Counted from the first letter of the stretch, positions 43,696-53,113 are shown. The stretch: 64,000 nt of DNA from Ardenticatenaceae bacterium (GCA_020634375.1 JACKBX010000008.1:124001-188000), one strand, 5' to 3'. A program made the numbers and translations. Notes: generated by a model not told the origin, from the sequence alone.

Positions 43696-43740
43696 TGCGT
43701 GAAACGTGATGGATTTCTTTTCACATTTTACGTTTCACGC
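43696..43740. repeat. GTGAAAC heptamer inverted repeat
   Basis: ATGCGTGAAACGTGA and TCACATTTTACGTTTCACGC between the GH and EEP genes; same family as 32872, 36042 and 38268. Confidence 0.8.
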
Positions 43741-43744
43741 CCAA

Positions 43745-45256
43745 TTACGTCAGGTCAATTTCAGTAGTGCCAACGGGCACGGCCGTTTGCAAAGTTTGTC
43801 CATCCACTTCACGAATCTCTAGCGTAAATGGCACGTCCGTTGTGATAGAAATCTGTGCCGCATCCCCTAGCAATTCCAGCGTTCCCTCTTCGCCCAACGG
43901 ATAGTTGCGCACGCCATAAGGCTGGTTTGTCTGCAAACGGCGATCCCAAATGACACGGCGCTGCGGCCAATCCACCGCCACGCCAATGATGTCTTCTAGC
44001 AGCATTGAAATCGGCGTCAGCCCAGTCATACCCACAAAATTGGGACGCGCCGGGTCGCCGGGAGCGGCCGTTTCTGGCGCATAGTTGTCCCAAAGCGTAT
44101 CGGTGCGCACGTACACATCGGCGACGTTTTGCAGGTGATTAAGTGCAATCTCGTGCGCCAACTTATACCGCCCTACTGTACGCAGCCCCTTCAAAAGCAT
44201 GTAATTGGTCTGCGCCCACACCGCTCCGCGCCAATAATGGCCCGTTTGCGCATTGTATCCGTCGCTGTCCGCCGACAACGAAGGCACGCGATGCGGCAAA
44301 TTAAAGGCCCAGCTATCGCGCAGATGCTGCACGAACAAATCCAACCGATCCTTTGGAATGAGCTTCTTATCCGACAGCCCCCAATACGCCCCGACGCTTT
44401 TTGTGCGACTGAAACGGCCGTTCCCATCTACATCCTGGTAAAAAGCCGCCTCCTCACTCCACAGCGAAGTATTAATCACCTTTGCCAATCGCGTGTGCTC
44501 TTCTGCCAACGCCTGCGCCCACTCACTTTCTTGCAACAGCGTTGCCATTTGTTCCAACGTGCGGCAGTTCAGCGCTGCCTGCATACTGGCATCCACCCAA
44601 CTCCAATGGCGATGATGATTGCGGCTATCCGGCACACGCGGCTGGTTGCTCATGCCGCTGCTCTTGCCGGTGGCCCAATACAGCCCACTCTGCCAGGTGC
44701 GGTTTGCCCGGAACCATTGATGATAGGCTAACAACGGCCAAAATATCTGGGCAATACGCGCATCATCCCCGGTAGCACGATAGTGCCGCCACTCCGCCCA
44801 AGCTAGCACATTTGGCCCGGTGCTGTCGGGGTCAAACGGATAGTAATGATCTTGCCCAGTCTCTGGGTCAATCTCGCGGCAGATAAAACCATCTTCATGC
44901 TGTCGCGCATAAAAATTGTCTAGTGAACACACAAAATCGAAGGCGCGACGGCCGTACACGCCAAATTGCAGCATAAAGGCCGTATCCCACAAAAAAACGT
45001 GTGGCTTCCCCGCCGCACTGAGGTAATTGGCGACAAACCCGCTGCCGCTTTGGGGACGCTTCAAATGTCCCCAGGCTAATTCCCAGGCACGCCAATACAT
45101 CTCTACCCATTCCGGCCGTTCCGGCAAAACAGGTTCTGGCAAATGCGCCCGTGCATCTAAAAATGAAGGGGCTGAACGGGAAATATAACTCTGAGTACGA
45201 AAACTATTTTGGCTAACTAACGGATTAGCCGGACGAGGCTCTGTTGCATGGTTCAT
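43745..45256 (-). CDS. GH63/MGH1-like (alpha/alpha)6-barrel glycoside hydrolase
   Basis: 503 residues, no signal peptide. Trehalase/GH63-like pattern: HVFLWDTAFMLQFGVYGRRA, FICREIDPETGQDHYYPFDP, NVLAWAEWRHYRATGD, RHWSWVDASMQAALN, GHYWRGAVWAQTNYMLLKGL. The acidic pair (Asp in FLWDTAF and Glu in PETAAPG / CREID) could be catalytic. It probably cleaves alpha-linked glucose or mannose derivatives (mannosylglycerate or glucosylglycerate hydrolases belong here). ATG follows GGAGG. The last 50 residues form a separate small beta domain. Confidence 0.85.
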   Translation of the reverse strand: MNHATEPRPANPLVSQNSFRTQSYISRSAPSFLDARAHLPEPVLPERPEWVEMYWRAWELAWGHLKRPQSGSGFVANYLSAAGKPHVFLWDTAFMLQFGVYGRRAFDFVCSLDNFYARQHEDGFICREIDPETGQDHYYPFDPDSTGPNVLAWAEWRHYRATGDDARIAQIFWPLLAYHQWFRANRTWQSGLYWATGKSSGMSNQPRVPDSRNHHRHWSWVDASMQAALNCRTLEQMATLLQESEWAQALAEEHTRLAKVINTSLWSEEAAFYQDVDGNGRFSRTKSVGAYWGLSDKKLIPKDRLDLFVQHLRDSWAFNLPHRVPSLSADSDGYNAQTGHYWRGAVWAQTNYMLLKGLRTVGRYKLAHEIALNHLQNVADVYVRTDTLWDNYAPETAAPGDPARPNFVGMTGLTPISMLLEDIIGVAVDWPQRRVIWDRRLQTNQPYGVRNYPLGEEGTLELLGDAAQISITTDVPFTLEIREVDGQTLQTAVPVGTTEIDLT

Positions 45257-45280
45257 TGTCGTCCTCCAGACAGATAAAAT

Positions 45281-45312
45281 GTAGAGATAGAGAGAAACTT
45301 CCCTCTATCTCT
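45281..45312. repeat. Short inverted repeat (TAGAGATAGAGAG / CTCTATCTCT)
   Basis: Between the lipoprotein gene and the GH63-like gene. Same architecture as the other intergenic arrays. Confidence 0.6.
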
Positions 45313-45323
45313 GCACGCCATCC

Positions 45324-46046
45324 TCATTGTGTTACCCATAAATCGGCCGTGCCTGTCAGGCGCAGCCCATCTTCGCTGATACCCAATACACGCAAGTTGT
45401 ATCGGATGGTAACATTATTAAGCAAGCTGCCCTGCCATTGCAGCGAATCCCCTACCGCAAGTAATGGATAGCCTGACAAGCCAGAAAGCTGCGCCTGCCG
45501 TGTCACCTGGTCGCCCTGACCTTGTTCTACCATCGCATCATACGTCAGAGTCGTGCCTGGTATTTGTCGCCCTTCTGGAATCAGGTAATTGATCACGGTG
45601 TTATTGAAAGTGAGAGCTTCACTTAAATCAGGCAGCGTCTCAAGTTGGACAGGTGCAGGGTAAAAAACCGTCACTTCCACTGAGCCAGCAACAGGCAAAT
45701 CACCCAAAATGACGGTGGTCAGGCGCAAATTGTAGTTACCATAAACGCCGGGAGCCAACACGCCATTCCAAATGAACGAGTCACCAATGCGTTTGGTCGC
45801 TTCTAAGCCGTCAATGGTCACTTTGAAGTTGTCCCCTTCGCGCTTGACGTATTGCATTTGCGTGCCAAGAACAAATTCACCAGGGGCCAGGCTGGTGGCA
45901 TAAGCAGGGTTGGTAAACGAAAGGGTATCTCCCACAGGCGTGGGAGTTGCTACCGGGCCAGATGGCTTTATACCTGGTACAGTGCAAGCCAGGGTAGCCA
46001 TTATTAATAATAGGAAGAAGAAGAGTAACGGCCGTTTCTCAAACAT
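45324..46046 (-). CDS. Lipoprotein with two related beta domains
   Basis: 240 residues. Signal peptide FFLLLIMATLAC with lipidated Cys21, Pro/Thr linker, then two similar beta-sandwich-like halves. Compare GDSFIWNGVLAPGVYGNYNLRL with GDSLQWQGSLLNNVTIRYNLRV: an evident internal duplication of about 95 residues. No enzyme motif. The start codon region itself contains an ACGGCCGT copy. Outer-surface role inferred; the precise function is unknown. Confidence 0.75.
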   Translation of the reverse strand: MFEKRPLLFFFLLLIMATLACTVPGIKPSGPVATPTPVGDTLSFTNPAYATSLAPGEFVLGTQMQYVKREGDNFKVTIDGLEATKRIGDSFIWNGVLAPGVYGNYNLRLTTVILGDLPVAGSVEVTVFYPAPVQLETLPDLSEALTFNNTVINYLIPEGRQIPGTTLTYDAMVEQGQGDQVTRQAQLSGLSGYPLLAVGDSLQWQGSLLNNVTIRYNLRVLGISEDGLRLTGTADLWVTQ

Positions 46047-46074
46047 ATCACCACCCCATTTACAGTAAACAATG

Positions 46075-46126
46075 CTCAGTGGTCAGTAACCGGTTACTGA
46101 CCACTGATTACCAATTACTAAGTACT
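46075..46126. repeat. CAGTAAC/TACTGAC heptamer-type inverted repeat
   Basis: CTCAGTGGTCAGTAACCGGTTACTGACCACTGATTACC. It ends at the stop of the selenoprotein-like gene. Confidence 0.75.
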
Positions 46127-47414
46127 AAGGCTCCACCACCTCAATCGAGACATGCTCTATTTTATCACCAGAAGGGGCAGTTGGGTCAACCTGGGGATCA
46201 CGCGGCGTCAACGCCTGTACAACATCCATGCCTTCAACCACACGGCCAAAAATCGTGTAGCTGCCATCCAGGAAACTGGCATCCCCCAGCGTCACATACC
46301 ATTGGCTGCCATTAGTATCTGCACCAGAATTAGCCATTGCCACCACACCGACTTCGCTGTGCGATAGGTCAGGGTCAATTTCATTGGGAATGGTATACCC
46401 TGGCCCACCAAGCCCTGTGCCAGATGGGTCGCCAGTTTGAGCCACGAAATCCGGCATGACGCGGTGGAAGGTTACACCATCAAACCAACCCTCTTGGGCC
46501 AAAAAGATGAAACTGTTAACTGTCTGCGGCGCAGATTTTGGCAGCAATTCAATCACAAATTCGTCGCCATTTTCCATCTGCACAGTCGCATAATAGAGCA
46601 TATTCTCGTCAATAGTCATCTCCGATGGCGCATCGTATTGGCGGTCGGCTAACTCGGAGACAGCAATAGTCGAGCTGATGTAATAGTCCCACACGGCATA
46701 GTCGCGGGGCAGGCCATCACCAGCGGCAATCTGCCCATCTATAATGGCAGAAGGTGTGCCGGGCAGGCCCAAGTTCATGGCTTCCTGTTCCATTGCAGAA
46801 ACGCGGGCGGCATACAGCCCGCTATCCAGTTCGTCAGTGAAGCGGCCCACATCCAAGCCAAGTTCATCGGCGAGATCAATGTAATATTGCCGTGCGTCTT
46901 CCTGGCTCTTGCCAGACCATTCACTCTGCCGTGTAAATAACGCGTCGTGATATTCCCAGAATTTGCCTTGCGCACCGGCGGCTTCGGCAGCTTCTGCTGA
47001 TTTTTGAGCGTTGGGATGAATTTGATTCAGGGGGAAATGACGATAGATAACTTGTACATAATCGGGATAGGCGTCTACCAGACGCCCCAGCAGGGGAGCA
47101 AACCCTGCGCAGCCCGGTCACTGGAAGTCGCCATATTCAATGATGGTGACGAGGGGGTCGGCTGCGCCGCTGACCCAATCTTCGGGGCGGATAACGGCCG
47201 CTTCTTCTGCAGTGGTTGCCGGGGTGATCGTGTCACCATTTGTGGGGGCTGTGGCAGGGACGGCCGTTTCCACTTCACCTGGTGTACTTACGGCCGTTGC
47301 ATTAGCCACATCTGCCGCCGCTTCCTCGCTACCCACTTCCTGGTTATTAACCGGCGCACTTTGTGCACAAGCAGCCAAGAAGAGAATGAGCCATAAAAAT
47401 GACAATTTTTTCAT
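46125..47414 (-). CDS. Probable selenoprotein: lipoprotein DsbA-like thiol oxidoreductase fused to cyclophilin
   Basis: 429 residues when the in-frame TGA at 47118-47120 is read as selenocysteine (residue 99). Signal peptide and lipobox FLAAC (Cys16), acidic linker, DsbA/thioredoxin-4 domain (about 80-255; TIIEYGDFQ-U-PGC, VIYRHFPLNQIHPNAQKSAE, GLPGTPSAIIDGQ with cis-Pro), then a cyclophilin domain (about 280-429; FHRVMPDFVAQTGDPSG, NGSQWYVTLGD). The family motif at this site is C-P-x-C; here U-P-G-C. The frame stays open and conserved on both sides of the TGA. A stem GCAGGG/CCCTGC begins 9 bases after it. The enzyme would oxidize or isomerize thiols and proline bonds of exported proteins. 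A sequencing error (TGC to TGA) is the alternative. Confidence 0.82.
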
Positions 47415-47563
47415 ACAATCTCTCCATGAAACAAAATATAGGTGAGCATTCTACCACGTTCAAAAACTTCAAGGTAAAATGCTTCACGTTTTATCAGACA
47501 AGCAAAACAAGGCAGATAAACCACCTATTCCAAAATTCGCACGTTTAGAGGAGCAACAAACCA

Positions 47564-48133
47564 ATGAAAAAAAGTTTATGGATTTTACTGGCATTGACGT
47601 TATTGATAGCACTAACCGCCTGCGGCAGTGCAACCAATACTCCACAAAATAATACACCCAATCAAACAAACACGGCTCCCACAAATATGGAATCACCGGC
47701 CGACGCCCCCCTGGAAGCGCCTGCCGATTCACCAACCCGCCCCACTGTCACCCCAGCCACAGCCAATACATCCGGCCCTGACAATGCGCAAGATAGTTAC
47801 CCTGCACCGCAGCCGCCAGCGGCTGCCCCGGCTGATGGCTATCCAATGGTCGTGCTCTCTTTACCAAACCCGGCCACATATCCGTTGGCATCAGGGTATG
47901 TGTGGATGACCCTGGCAACAGGCGAACAATGCAAGGCCAGCCCGCAAATTAGCTTGCCAGCCGCTGTTCAAGCATTGCAAGCAGTTGGTGTGAATGTGCA
48001 AAGCGAACATTCGATAAACTTTGCAGTATGCCAGAGTTGTGGCTGCCCGGAAAGCCTGCATTACCGCGCCCAAATTGCGGAAGATGGCGTCAGCGCCGCC
48101 GAAGCATTGGGCTGGCAAGTTATTGAACCATAG
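47564..48133 (+). CDS. Lipoprotein with C-terminal Cys cluster
   Basis: 189 residues. Signal peptide LALTLLIALTAC (lipidated Cys20), a long Pro/Thr/Ala/Asn-rich linker to about residue 90, then a small domain: YVWMTLATGEQCKASPQISL, SEHSINFAVCQSCGCPESLHY. Four cysteines in the last 65 residues could bind metal or form disulfides. No known family. AGAGGAG precedes the ATG. It is divergent from the selenoprotein-like gene; the 47415-47563 gap is the shared promoter region. Confidence 0.75.
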   Translation: MKKSLWILLALTLLIALTACGSATNTPQNNTPNQTNTAPTNMESPADAPLEAPADSPTRPTVTPATANTSGPDNAQDSYPAPQPPAAAPADGYPMVVLSLPNPATYPLASGYVWMTLATGEQCKASPQISLPAAVQALQAVGVNVQSEHSINFAVCQSCGCPESLHYRAQIAEDGVSAAEALGWQVIEP

Positions 48134-48305
48134 CCGTGTGACAACGGCCGTTCCCTACATTACTGGCCGCAAATCAATGGGAAATGAGAAGGGGCTGGAT
48201 TATGAAACGGCCGTTGTTTCAATACGCTCAAATTTATCTCCTGCCAGGATGTAATTTTCTGCAAAATCCCCTTCTCCTTTCCTTCTCCTTCACCCCACTT
48301 TCTCA

Positions 48306-48311
48306 TATAAT
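48306..48311 (+). promoter_or_regulatory. -10 box of the LuxR gene (leaderless)
   Basis: TATAAT ends 6 bases before the GTG at 48318, so transcription should start at or next to the start codon. No -35 box is convincing. Confidence 0.5.
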
Positions 48312-48317
48312 GGCGCT

Positions 48318-50990
48318 GTGACCGACACACTCCTCCAAACCAAACTATACCTTCCACCACACCGCCCTAGCAGTATCTCCCGCCCGCGTCTCATCCAAAA
48401 GCTCAACACAGGACTGAACAACACCCTCACCCTCATCTCCGCGCCCGCCGGATTCGGCAAAACCACCATCATCGCGGATTGGATTCACAATTCACAATTT
48501 GTTGTTCCTTATTCACAATTCGCCTGGCTCTCCCTCGACGAATACGACGACGACCCCAACCGCTTCTGGCAATATGTGGTTGCCGCTTTGCAAACATCTA
48601 CCTCGCAGCTTGGCGCATCCACCCAACAACTGCTCACCGCCACGCCGCTGCCGCCGCCGCCCGCCCTGCTCACCGGCCTGCTCAACGAACTGGCCCAACT
48701 GGCGCAGCCCATCATCCTGGTGCTCGACGACTACCACCTCATCGCCGACCCCACCATTCACGACGGGCTGGCCTTCCTGCTCGACCACGCACCGCCATTG
48801 CTGCACCTGGTCCTCATCACCCGCGCCGACCCGCCGCTGCCGCTGCCCCGCCTGCGTGCGCGCGGTCAGCTCAACGAGATTCGTGCTGCCGACCTGCGCT
48901 TTACTTTGGCGGAAACGGCCGTTTTCCTGCGCGAGAGCATGGGGCTGTCCCTGTCCACCGCCGACGTCGCCGCCCTGGAAAGCCGCACCGAGGGCTGGAT
49001 CACCGGTTTGTACTTAACGGCCGTTTCCCTACAAGGCCGCGCCGACAAAAGCGACTTCGTCAGCCGCTTCAGCGGCAGCCACCAGTACATCCTCGAATAC
49101 CTCACCGAAGAAGTGCTCAACCAGCAGCCGGACGACGTGCAAACATTCCTGCTGCAAACCTCGATTTTGTCCCGGCTGTCCGCCCCCTTGTGCGACGCCG
49201 TCACCGGACGCAGCGACAGTCAGACCATCCTGGAGCAGTTGCAGCGCCAAAACCTGTTCATCACCCCGCTCGACGACGGCCGTTCCTGGTTCCGCACCCA
49301 CCATTTACTAGCCGATTTGCTGCACAACCACCTGCGCCTCACTGCCACCCCGGACCAACTGCACACGCTGCACGGCCGTGCCAGCCTTTGGTGTGAAGAA
49401 CGGGAAATGTGGGAAACGGCCGTCAGCCACGCCATCGCCAGCGAAGATTGGCGGCGCGTCGCTGATTTAGTCACCAAAGCGCACCGCCCGCTCATGGCCC
49501 AGGGACATGTTGCCACCTGGCAGCGCTGGCTGGGCCAAATTCCCGCGCTCCTCATCCAGGCCAGACCCGCTTTACACATGCGCCAGGCGTGGGCCATCTT
49601 CCTCAAAGGCGATGTGCTCCAGGCAGAAACGATGCTGTTGGCGGCGCGGGAATCGCTGTTGGCCCTGCCCCCCTCCCCGGAGCAGCAAGCTCTGCGCGGC
49701 GAACTGGCTGCCTATCTGGCAACCGCTGCCTTCTTCCGCGAAGACCCGGCGCAGGTTATCCAGGCCGCCGAAGAAGCGCTGGCCTGCCTGCCACCCGAAG
49801 CCATCACCGCCCGCGCCAGAGCCACCAGTGCCCTCGGCCTCGGCGTCAGTCTCGCCGGGGATACCCGCCGCGCCCTGGGCCTGTTCCAGGAAACGGTTAC
49901 GCTGGCCCGCACGGGCCGCAATCCCTTTTTCCTGGCCCACGCCCTGGAAGTGCTGGCCGATGGGCAGTTCCACACCGCGCAGCTGCGCCAATCGGCCGCC
50001 ACCTGCCGCGAAATCATCGCCCTGGGCACGGAGAATCGGGCCGCGCCGCTGCCTTTTGCCGGGAATGGCTACCTCAAGTTGGCCGCCATTTATGTGGAAT
50101 GGCACGAACTGGCCCAGGCGGAAGAAGCCGTCGCCACCGGATTGGCGCTTAATCAGCAGGGGGGGATTGGCTACAACACCCTGCAAGACTTGTGTACGCA
50201 GGTGCGGCTGCGGCAGGCGTTGGGCGATGAAGCCGGTGCGCTGGCGGTGCTGCATCAGGCGGAGGAGGCTGCCCGGCGCAATTTGTCACGCATCACGGCC
50301 GTGCAGATGGCCTCGTGTGCGGTGCAGTTTTGGTTGTACGTGGGGGATGTGGGAACGGCCGCTGCCTGGGCTGAAGCACGGCCGTTGTTTGGCGCGCCCC
50401 TGCCGCTGGCCGAGCTGCCCGTCATCGCTCAAGAAGTGCAGCAGGTGTCATTGGCCCGCATCGCCCTGGCGCAAAACCGGCCCGATGGGGTGCTGGAAAT
50501 TTACGAATGTTTATACCCACAAGCCCAGGCTGCCGGGCGTATGAGCCGCGTCATTGAGATGGGTTTGTTGGCGGCGTTGGCTCACCAGATGAAGGGGGAA
50601 ACGGCCGTTGCTCTTGACACCCTGCGCCCCATCCTGGCGCTGACTTTGCCGCAAGGGTATACACAAACTTTCGTTGAACTGGGCACGCCAATGGCTCAGT
50701 TTTTGCGCCAACTGCCCGCCAGCGAACAAACCGATTCCGTGCAAACCTTGATCAACACCCTCCCCGATGCCGCGCCCGCGCCGGTGGACGCATGGGTTGA
50801 GCCGCTCAGCCCGCGCGAATTGGATGTGCTGCGCCTCATCGCTGCCGGTTTGAGCAACCAGCAAATCACCGTTGAACTCACTGTGTCGCTGAATACGGTG
50901 AAGAAGCATACCACGCACATTTACGACAAGTTGGGGGTAAACGGCCGTACCCAGGCCATCGCCCGTGCCCGTGAACTCCATCTAATCTAA
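48318..50990 (+). CDS. MalT-like LuxR-family transcriptional activator (STAND ATPase)
   Basis: 890 residues. N-terminal ATPase with Walker A SAPAGFGKTTI (41-51) and Walker B ILVLDDYHLI, a winged-helix and arm region, a long TPR-like sensor (about 380-790), and a C-terminal LuxR helix-turn-helix (LSPRELDVLRLIAAGLSNQQ, VSLNTVKKHTTHIYDKLGV, 828-890). These proteins multimerize on ATP and inducer binding and activate transcription. GTG start, probably leaderless. A heptamer array (ATTCACA, 48485-48530) is translated in the ATPase after Walker A as WIHNSQFVVPYSQFAW. The direct repeats at 51052-51106, just downstream, are possible targets. Confidence 0.9.
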   Translation: MTDTLLQTKLYLPPHRPSSISRPRLIQKLNTGLNNTLTLISAPAGFGKTTIIADWIHNSQFVVPYSQFAWLSLDEYDDDPNRFWQYVVAALQTSTSQLGASTQQLLTATPLPPPPALLTGLLNELAQLAQPIILVLDDYHLIADPTIHDGLAFLLDHAPPLLHLVLITRADPPLPLPRLRARGQLNEIRAADLRFTLAETAVFLRESMGLSLSTADVAALESRTEGWITGLYLTAVSLQGRADKSDFVSRFSGSHQYILEYLTEEVLNQQPDDVQTFLLQTSILSRLSAPLCDAVTGRSDSQTILEQLQRQNLFITPLDDGRSWFRTHHLLADLLHNHLRLTATPDQLHTLHGRASLWCEEREMWETAVSHAIASEDWRRVADLVTKAHRPLMAQGHVATWQRWLGQIPALLIQARPALHMRQAWAIFLKGDVLQAETMLLAARESLLALPPSPEQQALRGELAAYLATAAFFREDPAQVIQAAEEALACLPPEAITARARATSALGLGVSLAGDTRRALGLFQETVTLARTGRNPFFLAHALEVLADGQFHTAQLRQSAATCREIIALGTENRAAPLPFAGNGYLKLAAIYVEWHELAQAEEAVATGLALNQQGGIGYNTLQDLCTQVRLRQALGDEAGALAVLHQAEEAARRNLSRITAVQMASCAVQFWLYVGDVGTAAAWAEARPLFGAPLPLAELPVIAQEVQQVSLARIALAQNRPDGVLEIYECLYPQAQAAGRMSRVIEMGLLAALAHQMKGETAVALDTLRPILALTLPQGYTQTFVELGTPMAQFLRQLPASEQTDSVQTLINTLPDAAPAPVDAWVEPLSPRELDVLRLIAAGLSNQQITVELTVSLNTVKKHTTHIYDKLGVNGRTQAIARARELHLI
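48485..48530. repeat. ATTCACA heptamer array inside the LuxR gene, in frame
   Basis: ATTCACAATTCACAATTTG, then a second ATTCACAATTCG after a short interval; encodes about residues 56-71 of the ATPase domain. Confidence 0.75.
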
Positions 50991-51051
50991 CAACCTCCCG
51001 AACTCCACATCTTATCTCCGTGCCCTCCGCGCTCTCTGCGGCTGCTTCCCA

Positions 51052-51106
51052 ATTACACCTTCGAGCCATCCCCCATTACACCTTTTTAAGTTCAGAATTA
51101 CACCTT
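51052..51106 (+). promoter_or_regulatory. Three direct repeats of ATTACACCTT
   Basis: Copies at 51052-51061, 51075-51084 and 51097-51106, spaced 22-23 bases (two helical turns), upstream of the 75-residue protein gene. A plausible activator site array, perhaps for the LuxR protein just upstream. Confidence 0.5.
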
Positions 51107-51166
51107 TGTGTGATTACAACAATGCCTCAATTTTCTATCCTAAAAGCGAGGATAACGAGAGGCAAA

Positions 51167-51394
51167 ATGATGAATACAACTCATTACCAAATTCGCGTCA
51201 AGAGCCACCTCGGCCCCAACAGCGCCGCCGCCTTCGACGGCTTCACCGTACAACACACCGCTGACGGCGACACCATCCTCACCGGCCCCGTCACCGACCA
51301 GGCCGCGCTGCACGGCATCCTCATGAAAATCCGCGACCTCGGCCTGGCATTGGTCGAAGTCAAAACTATCAACAGTCAATCTCATTCACGATAA
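51167..51394 (+). CDS. Small conserved protein of unknown function
   Basis: 75 residues (MMNTTHYQIRVKSHLGPNSAA...). The pattern FDGFTVQHTADGDTILTGPV and QAALHGILMKIRDLGLALVEVK is one I recognise from small proteins of Chloroflexota and Actinobacteria; it predicts a compact beta-alpha fold, without known activity. The ATG at 51167 follows GAGAGG. It leads a run of three plus-strand genes (membrane protein, alpha/beta hydrolase). Confidence 0.75.
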   Translation: MMNTTHYQIRVKSHLGPNSAAAFDGFTVQHTADGDTILTGPVTDQAALHGILMKIRDLGLALVEVKTINSQSHSR

Positions 51395-51404
51395 AGGAGA
51401 AAAA

Positions 51405-51830
51405 ATGTCTACTGCAACAGTTCGCCTTGTTACCGGTTTAGTCTTAATCATTCACGGGATTGGTCATGCAATGGCCTTCGTCCCCGCCCTCAATATCTTT
51501 AGCAATGAAAACTGGCACACCCGTTCCTGGCTGCTCAACAGTGTGCTGGGCGACACTGCCTCCCGCGTCATTATCATTGTCTTATTTGCAATTCCCCTCA
51601 TTGGCTTCATTGCCGCCGGGATGGGCGTGTTCAATTGGGTAGTTCCGCATGAGTGGTGGCCGCGGCTGGCGATTGTTTCGGCCGTTGTTGGGATGATCGC
51701 GCTGGTCATCTTCTGGAACGCCTTTGCCTCACTCTTCCCCAACAAGGTAGGCGCAATCGCCGTCAACATTGCCGTGCTGTGGGGGCTGCTGGGAAGCAAT
51801 GCCCTCTCACAAATGCTTGCCGAGATTTAA
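51405..51830 (+). CDS. Four-helix membrane protein of unknown function
   Basis: 141 residues with four membrane segments (LVTGLVLIIHGIGHAMAFVP, VIIIVLFAIPLIGFIAAGMG, AIVSAVVGMIALVIFWNAFA, KVGAIAVNIAVLWGLLGS). The first helix has the conserved-looking HGIGHAMAF. No family name recognised. AAAGGAG precedes the ATG, 10 bases after the previous stop, so co-transcription is likely. Confidence 0.75.
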   Translation: MSTATVRLVTGLVLIIHGIGHAMAFVPALNIFSNENWHTRSWLLNSVLGDTASRVIIIVLFAIPLIGFIAAGMGVFNWVVPHEWWPRLAIVSAVVGMIALVIFWNAFASLFPNKVGAIAVNIAVLWGLLGSNALSQMLAEI

Positions 51831-51839
51831 TCAAAAGAA

Positions 51840-51880
51840 TTACCACGAAGGGCGCGAAGTTTTTTAAGTGCCTTCGTCGT
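51840..51880. repeat. ACCACGAAGG-type inverted repeat
   Basis: ACCACGAAGGGCGCGAAG and GTGCCTTCGTCGT arms; related to 53060-53113 and 63411-63484. Confidence 0.65.
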
Positions 51881-51911
51881 TAACCCATCAGCTATTTTAA
51901 GGAGAAAAAAG

Positions 51912-53051
51912 ATGAGCATCGTATGGATCGTTTTAGGTTGGATTTTCGCCGCTGTCTTTGGTCTACTAACTGCTTCTATGCTGCTGCTGCACAATTGGCT
52001 GCACGCGCTGGCGCTGTTTCTGGTCGTGCTGCTTTGTCTGCCACCGGTTAATTCACTGCTGCTAAATCGCTTTAATTTCGCCCTGCATCCGCTGCTGCGC
52101 GGAGCACTCATCGTGGTGCTGCTGTTTGTTTTTGTGCGGCTGCTGACCGGCCAAAAAGTGACCTCAATTTATGCCTCGCCGGAAGCAAAAGCGCAGTTCA
52201 TGGCCCTATACGACGAGAAGATGACCGATTGGCCCGTGCCTTATGAGGACATTTTCCTGGATACCGAATACGGCGTTGTTCACGTCATCGTCAGTGGGCC
52301 GGAAGATGCGCCGCCCATGCTGCTGCTGCACGCTTCGGGCGTCGCCGGGTGGTCATGGGAGTTTAACGTGGCCGAGTTAAGTGAGCAGTACCGTACCTAC
52401 GCCATTGATTTGATTGGCGATGCCGGTAAAAGCGAGTTCGCCAGTCTGGACAACATTCTGCAAACCCGACAGGATCAGGCTGACCTATATGCTGAAATCA
52501 CCGAACAATTAGGGGTGGACAAAGCGTTTGTGGTGGGCGCATCCGAAGGGGGATTTATTGGCACCAATTACGCGCTGTATTACCCGGAACGGGTGGAGAA
52601 GTTGGCGCTGCTGGGGCCGATGGGATACGCCGGAGCAACCGAGTCGGTCATGCGGATTATGTTTGCCCAAATGTTTCCACTTAAGACAATTCAGGAAGGC
52701 ACCTTCCGCTGGGCGTTTGGCGACAATCCGCAGGTAAATAACGCTTTTGGCGAATGGTTCCGTCTGTTTATGACGGAATCGGTGCCGAAGAAGGTTGCGC
52801 CGCTGCCAATCCCGGCAGAGGAACGGCAGCAACTGACTGTGCCCACGCTGTTTGTGTTTGGCGAACAGGATAATCTGGTTGGCGACCCGGAAGCGGCACG
52901 GGCGTTGGTGCAAGATATTCCCGATGTGCGGGTGGACGTTGTGGAAGCGGGACATTTGATGGCAGCGGAGCTGCCGGAGCAGGTGGATGGCTTGATTTTG
53001 GACTTTTTCGGAGCGGAGACAATACACGCCACAATGCACCACAATGAATGA
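51912..53051 (+). CDS. Membrane-anchored alpha/beta hydrolase
   Basis: 379 residues. Residues 1-75 hold two or three hydrophobic segments (IVLGWIFAAVFGLLTASMLL, LHALALFLVVLLCLPP, LLRGALIVVLLFVFVRLL). The hydrolase domain starts near 125 (PMLLLHASGVAGWSWEF, oxyanion region). The nucleophile elbow is GASEGGF, the acid lies in FVFGEQDNLVGD and the catalytic His in EAGHLMAAELPE. The substrate is unknown; an esterase or haloperoxidase-like role is possible. AAGGAG before the ATG. This gene and its left neighbour contain no ACGGCCGT copy. Confidence 0.88.
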   Translation: MSIVWIVLGWIFAAVFGLLTASMLLLHNWLHALALFLVVLLCLPPVNSLLLNRFNFALHPLLRGALIVVLLFVFVRLLTGQKVTSIYASPEAKAQFMALYDEKMTDWPVPYEDIFLDTEYGVVHVIVSGPEDAPPMLLLHASGVAGWSWEFNVAELSEQYRTYAIDLIGDAGKSEFASLDNILQTRQDQADLYAEITEQLGVDKAFVVGASEGGFIGTNYALYYPERVEKLALLGPMGYAGATESVMRIMFAQMFPLKTIQEGTFRWAFGDNPQVNNAFGEWFRLFMTESVPKKVAPLPIPAEERQQLTVPTLFVFGEQDNLVGDPEAARALVQDIPDVRVDVVEAGHLMAAELPEQVDGLILDFFGAETIHATMHHNE

Positions 53052-53059
53052 GAGACATT

Positions 53060-53113
53060 TACCACGAAGGCACGAAGGTTTCTTCTAATCTTCGTGCCTT
53101 CGTGGTGGTTTTT
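53060..53113 (+). terminator. Long hairpin terminator after the alpha/beta hydrolase
   Basis: ACCACGAAGGCACGAAG pairs with CTTCGTGCCTTCGTGGT and is followed by GGTTTTT. Built from the ACCACGAAGG repeat family. Confidence 0.75.
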
